From Nematostella vectensis (lineage: Eukaryota; Cnidaria; Anthozoa; Actiniaria; Edwardsiidae), in assembly GCF_932526225.1 (NCBI RefSeq), contig NC_064042.1:6875540-6939539 (forward strand): a DNA stretch of 64,000 nt. The letters are read 5' to 3'. Under the pieces are notes generated by a model, which saw nothing but the letters and a program-made list of their open reading frames with translations, was not told where the DNA came from and made no database searches. The position numbers were made by a program, and so were the translations under genes. Position 1 is the stretch's first letter, and each line of letters starts with the position of its first letter. This document shows, piece after piece, positions 22,688 through 34,600 of the stretch.

Positions 22688-25600
22688 CTGAAATATATGC
22701 ACTTGTGAGGTTACCATGACTACACGGCATTTTTAGCTACCTTCGGTATAACTCTATTTTGAAAGATAGACTCATAGAAAACAAGAACGAGTAGTCTAAT
22801 TGTTTTAGTATAAAACCACTTACATACTACCTTACAAAAATTTACTATCCTAATATATCTCCGTAATAAATAACCGCTAACGCCGACTTTTTCGCTACTC
22901 ACTATCTACGGCTCAATAGATAGTGAGTACGGGAGCCAATCAAATTGCGAGATTCGTGATAGTATATGAGTGGATTTTTACTAAAGCTCAATAGATAGGG
23001 AGTACGGGAGCCAATCAAATTGCGAGATTCGTGATAGTATGTGAGTGGATTTACACTAATAGCAGAACATAGAGTTGTCCGAAGCCTATGAGGCAAGCGC
23101 AAAGGACTGGAGAAGTTTAGGGATAGACCCCGCGCGTCTAGAGAGAAGGATGGAGCGCGCCTCGTCTGTGTCTCTCTTGTTTCCCAACACATTGGGTTTG
23201 CTACACAGGATAAGATGTCATCCATAGATAAAAGATAAAATATTTGTTCGACAACTCGTTTCCAAGCACTTCCATCACGGGAATTGTAGTGGTTGTCTGG
23301 AAGACCAGGGTAGGCTCATGAGTTTATGAAAAATAGATAATTATAAAAAAAAAAAAAAGTCTGTCCGCTAGAAGCCATTACACGGAACCACTAAAAGACA
23401 TTACACGCAAAATTGTATTGTGTACACTGAAACATTGGCGTGGGCAACCTGTGGTTAAGTGGCGTCACGAAGACGTATCGATTTCCCAACGAGCGTTTGG
23501 CGGGAATCTCGGTTCTCGACAGACAAACATGGCGGTCGCTTAGTTCGTTCAGCTTTGCTGGGCAAAAGCCATTTGCGACATGACCGCAGTCATTAAAGCA
23601 AAGAAAGACCGTTTTGTAAAGATCAAACTTCATCATTCTGAGCTCAGGGCTGTTAATTTTGGCGAAATTACTCAACGATTCGGCTGTTTGGATGCATATA
23701 TCGTCGGTGAGTCTCAGTGTTGTCAGTTTCCAAAGGTTGCTTTGATAAACTAATGATCATTTTACCTTTTCATTTCGGTCTGTTTTAATTAAATGTCTTA
23801 ATGGACATCAGGGTGTTTTATTTAGTTTCCCGATGATAAGAAGTCGAGTCTCAAATTTCCTGTCAAGACCGGTCTTAAATATCTTTATAGGGCATTGTTG
23901 TGCATTTTACAGGCTAAAATGAACAAACCAGCGGGCTAAAATTCATTTTATCCCGCTCAAAACACAGGTAGCCCATGCTCTCTATTAGTCCCTAATGATA
24001 TTTATGGTATGGTATGAAAGCGCCTTTTTCAATATTCAAGATTCCATATGGGTGCGATATCGAATTTTTCGGGCACTTTGATATTTATACTATATTTATC
24101 ACTCATCTAAAATCTGATATAAATTAGATATTTCTTCACAGGGTTTTAGTGTCAGACATTTAGTCCATATTATAACAAAGCTCACACATCTAATTTCTGA
24201 TATTTATCAGATCATATACCCTTAGAACTGCCATGTTGAACCTAGATTATTGCATATCATGACTTGATAATATCGTATAATATCACAAGGTTTACACATA
24301 GAAAGTCCATCTAATAACTGATATATATCAGATACTATAACTTTAGAACTGCTGAACCTTGATTATTGCAACTTAATAATATCAGATAATATCACATATA
24401 GACTCGTTCTACAAACGTGACAGTCAAAGTAGATTTTGTAGTCGAATATCCGATAATATCGAGGGGTCCCGCAGAGGAGACAAAGGAATCTCTATAGATA
24501 TCTAGTAGATTCTAATAAGATAATCTCTGATAATATCACAATATCCAGTGTCCAGCAGAGGGAAGAAGGGTATCTAAATAGACATCTAGTAGATAATAAT
24601 AAGATAATCTCCGATAATATCACAATATCGAGGGTCCAGCAGAGGGAAGAAGGGTATCTAAATAGACATCTAGTAGATAATAATAAGATAATCTCCGATA
24701 ATATCACAATATCAAGGGTCCAGCAGAGGGCAGAAGGCTATCTAAATAGACATCTAGTAGATAATAATAAGATAATCTCCGATAAAATCACAATATCGAG
24801 GGGACCAGCAGATGGAATGAGGGTATCTAAATAGACATCTTGTAGATAATAATAAGATAATCTCTGATAATATCACAATATCGAGGGTCCAGCAGAGGGA
24901 AGGAGAGTATCTAAATAGACATCTTGTAGATAATAATAAGATAATCTCCGATAATATCACAATATCAAGGGTCCAGCAGAGGGCAGAAGGCTATCTAAAT
25001 AGACATCTAGTAGATAATAATAGGATAATCTCCGATAATATCACAATATCGAGGGTCCAGCAGATGGAAGGAGGGTATCTAAATAGACATCTTGTAGATA
25101 ATAATAAGATAATCTCCGATAATATCACAATATCAAGGGTCCAGCAGAGGGCAGAAGGCTATCTAAATAGACATCTAGTAGATAATAATAAGATAATCTC
25201 CGATAAAATCACAATATCGAGGGGACCAGCAGATGGAATGAGGGTATCTAAATAGACATCTAGTAGATAATAATAAGATAATCTCTGATAATATCACAAT
25301 ATCGAGGGTCCAGCAGAGGGAAGAAGGGTATCTAAATAGACATCTAGTAGATAATAATAGGATAATCTCCGATAATATCACAATATCGAGGGTCCAGCAG
25401 ATGGAAGGAGGGGATCTAAATAGACATCTTGTAGATAATAATAAGATAATCTCCGATAATATCACAACATCGAGGGTTCAGCAGAGGGAAGAAGGGTATC
25501 TAAATAGACATCTAGTAGATAATAATAAGATAATCTCTGATAATATCACAATATTGAGGGTCCAGCAGAGGGAAGGAGAGTATCTAAATAGACATCTTGT

Positions 25601-28600
25601 AGATAATAATAAGGTAATCTCCGATAATATCACAATATCAAGGGTCCAGCAGAGGGCAGAAGGCTATCTAAATAGACATCTAGTAGATAATAATAGGATA
25701 ATCTCCGATAATATCACAATATCGAGGGTCCAGCAGAGGGAAGGAGGGTATCTAAATAGACATCTAGTAGATAATAATAGGATAATCTCCGATAATATCA
25801 CAATATCGAGGGTCCAGCAGATGGAAGGAGGGGATCTAAATAGACATCTTGTAGATAATAATAAGATAATCTCCGATAATATCACAACATCGAGGGTTCA
25901 GCAGAGGGAAGAAGGGTATCTAAATAGACATCTAGTAGATAATAATAAGATAATCTCTGATAATATCACAATATTGAGGGTCCAGCAGAGGGAAGGAGAG
26001 TATCTAAATAGACATCTTGTAGATAATAATAAGGTAATCTCCGATAATATCACAATATCAAGGGTCCAGCAGAGGGCAGAAGGCTATCTAAATAGACATC
26101 TAGTAGATAATAATAGGATAATCTCCGATAATATCACAATATCGAGGGTCCAGCAGAGGGAAGGAGGGTATCTAAATAGACATCTAATAGATAATAATAA
26201 GATAATCTCTGATAATATCACAATATCGAGGGTCAAGCAGATGGAAGGAGAGTATCTAAATAGACATCTTGTAGATAATAATAAGATAATCTCCGATAAT
26301 ATCACAATATCAAGGGTCCAGCAGAGGGAAGAAGGCTATCTAAATAGACATCTAGTAGATAATAATAGGATAATCTCCGATAATATCACAATATCGAGGG
26401 TCCAGCAGATGGAAGGAGAGTATCTAAATAGACATCTTGTAGATAATAATAAGATAATCTCCGATAATATCACAATATCGAGGGTCCAGCAGAGGGAGGG
26501 AAGGTATCTAAATAGACATCTAGTAGATAATAGTAAGATAATCTCAAATAATATCACAACATCGAGGATCCAGCAAAGGGAAGGAGGGTATCTAAATAGA
26601 CATCTAGTAGATAATAATAAGATAATCTCCGATAATATCACAATATCAAGGGTCCAGCTGAGGGAAGAAGGCTATCTAAATAGACACCTAGTAGATAATA
26701 ATAGGATAATCTCCGATAATATCACAATATCGAGGGTCCAGCAGATGGAAGGAGAGTATCTAAATAGACATCTTGTAGATAATAATAAGATAATCTCCGA
26801 TAATATCACAATATCAAGGGTCCAGCAGATGGAAGGAGGGTATCTAAATAGACACCTAGTAGATAATAATAAGATAATCTCTGATAATATCACAATATCG
26901 AGGGTCCAGCAGATGGAAGGAGAGTATCTAAATAGACGTCTTGTAGATAATAATAAGATAATCTCCGATAATATCACAATATCGAGGGTCCAGCAGATGG
27001 AAGGAGAGTATCTAAATAGACATCTAGTAGATGATAATAAGATAATCTCCAATAATATCACAATATCAAGGGAAGAGGAGAGGAGAGGTAAGGGGACTAA
27101 CCACTATCTAATAGCATGTAATTCAAGGAAAACAATGATTATATCCTAATCTCAATATCAGATATCAGTGATAATGTTCGATATCGTGCTTTTCTCCAAG
27201 ATTCACAATTTGAACTCTTACCACAACGAAGTGAAAGGTAGGAAAGTAATTTTGGACATACCTCATATTCTGTCCTCAAAAACACACTTCCTCTTGCTTA
27301 ATCGCGCTCACATCACGGCGACATCCTCACATATAGTTGGAGTCCAACTGGCCCAAACCTCCGCACCACACGATTTTCCATTGAAAAAGGCACTTTGATA
27401 CGGCCAGAGAACAGCCAAAAAGTAAACATAAACACAACACTAGACTATACGCGTCTTTTCAACAAGTTTTTTTTTTTTCACTAATTTTGTTTTTGCCCTA
27501 TGTTTACCATAAAATCATTAGGGACAAATAAAGAGCTTTGGCTACCTGTGCTCAAAATGCTTTGATAGTTTGCTTGTTTGTTTTTTTAATGAAAATATAC
27601 TTTAATCATTTTTAATGCCCTATTAAGTTATTATAAGAATAGTAATAGAGTTGAGGTTCTTGGACATAGATATGTTATTGGCCCTTCTCAGGATACATTT
27701 CAAAATGAACCTAAGTCTGGCCAAAAACATATTTTTGCCCGTAAACCTCAACTTCATTGTTATAATAGATATAACATGCTGGAAATATAAAAGCTTAGGG
27801 ACTTCTGTGATGTTACGGACATCATGGGTCATATTTTTTCAATTACTTAGACAGAACAGGCAGTGTATATTGAACACTGCAAATTTGTCTGTGAAGGCAA
27901 ATTTGTTTAGGATAGCTGGTTGTTCTTCCAACAAGTCGAATGACTTGTTGTGTTCAGTTAGAGGTTTTTGATGAAGAAGATATAGAAGTTTCATTCAAAG
28001 GGATATAATTTTGATTATGGTTTTACCATGCGAGTCATTGAAGCAGGCTAATGTCAGTTTACAGGCTTTTGACAGCTGTTTGTAAAGGGGCGGCGGCACA
28101 GTGAGTACTTGTCAGGTGTAGTTTTATTTTTCTTCTCCATTTAAAAAATAAAAAAAATACCTGATATTCAGGCCATGTACAACAAGCATACCTAGCTCTC
28201 CATCATGAATACTTACCCAATATTTGTTGAAATATTTAATCTGCTGTTTGAATATTAGAAAAAAATTTAAATGTTTTGGAGATATGCATTGCTTATAACT
28301 AATTTCGATTTAAATTTTCATAATGAGAAATTAGCATGATTTTGGAAATTAAAATTGTACATCTCATTTCTAATGAAAACCTGGCTTTAAAGAACAGTAG
28401 TTTGACCGTGTACTATCTTACTGACCTCTGCTACTGAACAATTCTGCAAGAAATTGCTAATTTAAACTGTTTTAGTTGATCCAGTTTCTCCTGTTGCCTT
28501 TGCTACTGCTACTGTCGGAGACTTGGATTATCCTGTACATGTTGTGAACAATTTTTTTTTACGAATGAGTATTGAAGATGTATTTCGTACATGTTTTTTC

Positions 28601-31600
28601 TGTTTAGGGTGTTTACATAGTTTATATTAAAGCTATGAACAACTCACATGTATCACCACAAAAACTATCCCAAAATTCAAATAATCACGTAGAAAACATT
28701 TAAAGTACCAATACATGACAGTTGAGCCTGGTAAGTAATATAAGAATAACTCAGAATGCCTCAAAGTTTTTTTTTATTGTTGAAACTTTGTATTCTTGCT
28801 GCCTCTGTGGTATCTTTAATGTTACGCTTTGCCACTGATTGGCTGGTGAAGTCCATGCCAATGATAGTATGTTTCTTGCCTCCTCATTGGCAAGTGGTGT
28901 CCCAGTTTAATTTATATTTCTCCATTTACACTTTTCCTCTCGTGTCTCTTTAGGTGAAGTTGTAAAAGCCAATCCAGCATTTAATCAGCCTTATCATGGC
29001 AAGGTACAGCTGATAAAACTGCAAGATGCCCTCTCAACAGAGGCAAATGCACGTAGTAAGACAGATGAGTTCAAGTTCTTCCTTCAAGGTGAAGATGTCA
29101 TTGAAAACTGCAAAAGTGTGGATCGTGGTGATGTCCTCTTAGTTGAAATGCCCTTCATTGTGCCAAATTCTAACTCGTACAGTTTCATTGCGAATGATGA
29201 GAGGTCTGAAGTCTCTATTTGGGTTGTCAGGAAGACTGGAGCTTACAAATGTTTGTACTCCGCTCAAGGTAGAGTTCCTTCAGAGAAAGAACCTTCTAAG
29301 GCTCAAAAGGTAGCAAAGTCTAATCCGACACAGCCAGCACGATCCTTGAGAAAGCGGCCACATGATTGTGATAGCACAACAGATAGCGATGCCCCAGAGA
29401 ATCACAAAACTAGTCTTGCAAAAAGGTCTCCTGAGAGGCAATCTGCTAGAATCCATAGAAAGCAAACTACATCTCCGTCTCACATTCCCAGAAGCCATCA
29501 AACCCCAGATTCTGCAAGGGCCGGTAGTGAAGAGATAAGGGGGGATATAGATGTGTCAGAGTTGGTTGACATTGTAAGGCCTTTGAGGCGCCTCGCCAGG
29601 GCTGTGCCATCAGGTGGAATGAGTGACAAAGCATCGAAGACAAGTGAGGAAGGACAAAGCAGCGTAAGTAATCAAGTCGGGTCAAGGCCCCCAAAACCAG
29701 CTCCCCAGGGTAGGAAAGGGAAAGGTTTTAAACTCGGTCCAAAAGTCGCCCTTAGTACACCTATGGAAAAGTCAGTCTTGAGGAACCCTGTTCTATTGAA
29801 CACTCCAGAAGAGTATGTTCAAGGTTTTAACACTGTGGGATACAGCCCATCAGATGCTGCTTCTGATGGAAAGACATTGGAAAGAATTCCAGCAAAGTCT
29901 GCTCCAAAAGAGATCGTACGCGACTGTGTTGTATTATTAAAAAAATTTAATGATCAGCCTGGTACCAGTAGTAGAAATACTGGTCTAGAGCAGGAAAAAC
30001 CTGACATATCTAAATACAGCAGGAATGGAACAGGTGTGGAGAGACCTAAAGGCCAGGAAGAGTCCATAAATCATAGTGACCCTTGGCAGATGTCAGAAGA
30101 CAATGAAGATTTGTCAAGTTCAGCTTGTAGTGGCCCAGCAACACCTAGTGGAACGCTTACCCCATCAAAGTTTAAGGCTAAGTCGAAATCAGCTACTGAA
30201 GGTAACCTCGCTGGGCAAGATGAAACTTCCTCCGTGCGAACCTCTAGCAATGCTGCAGATGACGCCCGTATCTCGACTACTAGCAGTCCAGTTACTCCAA
30301 GTGGAACGCTTACTCCAAGATTAAAGGCTAAGTCAAACCCATTACCCAAAGCTAACCTTACATTGCAAGGTAAAACAACTTCTGTGCGACACTCTCAAAG
30401 AACTGACAATCAAGCGCTGAGCCAAAATAATACTGATCAAACCACACCTAGTGGAACATTTACCCCATCGAAGTTGAAGGCTGCGTCAAAACCAGTATCT
30501 GACAGGGGCCTAGCAGGACAAAATGACGGATCTTCTGTTCGAAGGTCTAAAAGGGTTGCAGCTAAAGCGCAAGGTTCAGCTAGTAATGGTCCAGCTTCTC
30601 CTAGCGGCACACTAACCCCAGAAAAACGTAAAGCTAGGTCTAACCCATTACCCGACGAAAACCTGGTTGAGCAACATCACACAGCTTCGGTGCTAAGCGC
30701 TACTCAATCTGTGTCTACTAGGACTGTTCGATTAAATAGATTGATAGTAGCACAGACGGAACTGCAAGAAGACAACGCCCCGGATCTTGGACAGGACGTC
30801 CAGCCACAGTCAGTACCAGCTCAGTCATCTTCAAGTTCTGCCAATGAGGAACCTCTCTCGACTACTTCAAGACCACAGCCGGCACAACAACCAGCTCAGT
30901 CTTCGGGTGCTACTCCACTGGAAGCTCAGGCAGAGGCACCCACGGTGTCTACAACTACATGCGGTGCCGCAGCAACAAAGACTACTTCGGCAATTTCACA
31001 GGGTGCTTCAACGTCTTTACAGGCCACCACACACAGTGTATCGTCTCCTACAAATGTCACTACTCAGGATGGTGCTACTTCCAGGCAATGTACTACAGCT
31101 ACTGTGAGGTATACAGTACCATCGGGGTACACCAAGCTGTCTGACCTTTCTGCTGGAACTGTGGTTAATGTTTACGGAGTGGTCAAGTTCTTCAAGTCAC
31201 CATGGCAGTCGCGAGGTACTGACATGTGTTCGGTCGTAGTGCTATCAGACCCTTCATCCGACTCATCCCTCGAATGTGTCCTCTTTCAAGCCGCCGAAAA
31301 TCAGTTGCCGCAGATTAAGAGCGTTGGTGATATTGTGCGTCTTCATCGTATCAAGATCTCTATGTACAAAGACAGGCTCCAGGCTAAGTCCAGTCGCGGT
31401 TTTGCGGCGCTCGTGATAGGTCGAAGCTGGACCGGACCTGTGCGCAAAGAGGTAGCCTTGGTCAGCTCAAATAGCTTCTCCTTTAGTGACGATGACAAGC
31501 GAGTGATGGAAGAGTTACGTGATTGGTGCGCATCTAAGCCTGATGTATTTCCGCAAACTCTCCAAGAGACTATATCTCAACTTAAACCTTCTATGTATTG

Positions 31601-34600
31601 TCACATCCTATGCAAAGTTATGGGTGTGGCGAAACACAGGGACCTTGATGCTGTAGTCTTGACCATCACAGACGGGACAACACCTCAGTTCGCAGTCCAT
31701 TCCTTCGATGAAACTGTCTACGATATTATCGAGCCAGTGCCAGCTACTTCGCCAAACCCTCTGGTGGACGTATTTGTCTTCGGAGAGCACTCGGCTACTG
31801 TAAGACGTCTCGGGATCACTTCGGGTAGTCTGGTGTTGCTACACGGCGCTCATGTATCGACATATGTGGACCAGCCTGGAGCTAGTCTTTATGACGTTGT
31901 CAATCCGGAGTTGGAGATTTGTCTCCATAGGGGGCAAGACTATGGACGTACTATTACTTTAGTGCAACCGAACTCGCCTGAGGCCGTGAATCTTACAGAC
32001 AGACTCAAGTGAGGCTATGGTACGATTTGCAATGCTATCTAACGCTGTAGTGTGTTTTATTGTGCTGTAGAGCGCAATGCCGCATTTAGATGACATGTGT
32101 TAGTCGTATTCTGTGTCGACTCATATTCTGTATTGAGTCATATTCTGTATCGAGTCATATTCTGTATTTAGTCATATTCTTAGTTCTGTAGATATGAACA
32201 TGGATGGAATATTTCTATAACTTTAAAATAAAATATCTCAATCATTAATTTTGTGATTTTAATATTAAAATCGTTAAAAAATTGCGCCCTTGGTGTTTGG
32301 TCTAGTCCGAAATTTACCACCGACAACATTCTTTGAGCGTCGCTCGAGTACTTACTTGGAGGTGGTAGAACACAGAGTTTGTGACAGGAGTCGGAGCAAC
32401 ACTTCATTCCTCCTTCACAATCAACGTCATAGACACACTCGTCTTTCTTGGGGGAGCATGAGGGGAGGGGTAACGGCACTGGACAGACCCCGCCCTTGGT
32501 TCCTCCTGCAACAAAGAACGTGAGACTTGTCCATGGATATGTGGTGGGATGAGGGGAAGGGGTAGTGGTACATGCTTTGCCTTGGTACCTCTTGAAATAA
32601 AGAACAATAGACTTGTCTATGGATAGGGGGAGGGGTAGTGGTACATGCTTTGCCTTGGTACCTCTTGAAACAAAGAACAATAGACTTGTCTATGGATACG
32701 GGGTGGGGTAGTGGTACATGCTTTGCCTTGGTACCTCTTGAAACAAAGAACAATAGACTTGTCTATGGATAGGGGGACGGGTAGTGGTACATGCTTTGCC
32801 TTGGTACTTCTTGAAACAAAGAACAATAGACTTGTCTATGGTTAGGGGGAGGGGTAGTGGTACATGCTTTGCCTTGGTACCTCTTGAAACAAAGAACAAT
32901 AGACTTGTGTATGGATAGGGGGAGGGGTAGTGGTACATGCTTTGCCTTGGTACCTCTTGAAATAAAGAACAATAGACTTGTGTATGGATACGGGGTGGGG
33001 TGGGTGTAGTGGTTCAGGGCACAGCCCGACCTTGAGACCTCCTGAAACAATGAACAGACTGAATTGATAGGGGAGGTGTAATTGTAGCAATGATATGGGA
33101 TTTGTAATTGTACTCACTGTTGATGACATTCAAAGTAGTAAAAGCCTCGTTCTTGAAAATGCCTCCGTCAGTGCTTAAAAGGCAGGCGTAGCGTCCACTG
33201 TCTTCTGACGTCACTTGAGTGATGACTAGTTCGCCCCAGTCTCGGACGGTCGCCCGAAACCGAGGCAGCTTGCCGTCTATTTTCTTCCACGTCACTCGTA
33301 GGGTCGGATCGCCGACACCACTACAGTTCGCGCGGAAAATATCTCCCGTGTATAGTGTAGTATTGTCTTGGGGCCTGATGTCGAACTCCGGTAATGCTGC
33401 AACCACTAATTGCGTGAACACTTCAGTCACGCCAAGGTCGTTTGAGGCGCGGCAGATGTACATTCCCGAGTCTGCCTTCCTGGTACTAGATATAAGAAGG
33501 CTGTCGTCTCTGACGAATGCTCTCCCCTGGGGAAGAGTGCCGTACACTTTTAACCACTTGAGCACTGGTGTCGGGAAGCCTGTGGCCTCGCACTTTGGTA
33601 ACCGCGCCAAGCGGCGCTCCTTTATGAAGATTGGACCCGCGAAGATTGGTTTCATGCGTGGAGGGGCTGCAAATGAAGAACTAACTTATTAGTGATGAAC
33701 AATTCCTTTGTACCCTTGCATTCATCTAGTGCCAGTTAATACGGATAGAGAGAGAAAAAAGAAAAAAAAGTCGAGGATCAAACCTCGTCCAGATCACACA
33801 AAATGAGAAAAAAATAGACCATACTTCCAGACTTAAAGCCGCTTTATTTAACAGGCCATCCGCTCTTAATTATCAATCACATCCTCAATGAAACTTTCAA
33901 TAGACACACTGCTTTCACTATTTTGAAATATTTTTCGCGTTTTCCGTTAAAAAACATCGGAGATTGTTACGTAATCGACCGGGAGTAAACTGGTGACAAT
34001 GCGGCTTTAAGCTTAAACGCCGTATGGCAGCTAAGATACACGGCTATACTGCAGCTTTCGGCTCCAATACCGCTATCTAGCAAACTGTACAACACAAAGG
34101 AATCTAAGGTACCCGAGGTAACCTGAGGCAATAACCAGGTTCCTAGCCCTGTCTTATACGGTTACGCCATGCACATCTCACTGAAAGGTATATTGAAAAA
34201 TATCGGGGTCTTTTACACTGCAACGTCCTTTGGGGATGAGTGTGCTGCTTCGTCATATGCACAGCACACACGCGTGATATGGCAGCCTTCTTGGCCTTTG
34301 TTCTTTCTTTGTTTGCACGTGAACTTGTCATTCGTGCTCAGAGAAAACAGTATTCAACTAAATCAATCTGAAATGTGCGCTACCTGCCAATTGTATTTCC
34401 TATAAAAAAATCCGGAATTATCCCGTAGTTTCCTCTGTACAGCCATCGGGGCTTAGAGAGGGCTTATTTCGTGTTAAAAAAAAAAAAAGAATTCGCAGAT
34501 ACCGTAACCGTAACGTAACGCATTCGAAGTAAAACAAACAGTCTCACACGCCCCTGGCAATCAATGCAATCGGCTTAAGTGTCGTATGACATTTACCTAA

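Noticed and set aside
25401-27149. 582-codon plus-strand frame with a 28-residue repeat
   Set aside because: The 84-bp period keeps frames open on both strands. There is no start or splice context, and it lies in the POT1 intron. Kept only as a low-probability question in the findings.
28476-28620. Possible extra POT1 exon (VDPVSPVAFATATVGDLDY)
   Set aside because: It has an acceptor-like TTTTAG, but exon 1 joins 28954 directly in the correct phase with a smooth domain, and no good donor in phase was found.
32404-33129. Staggered minus-strand frames with repeated RGTKAKHVPLPLP-like text
   Set aside because: Translations of the 73-bp array copied from the WAP acceptor. Only 32356-32505 fits as exon.
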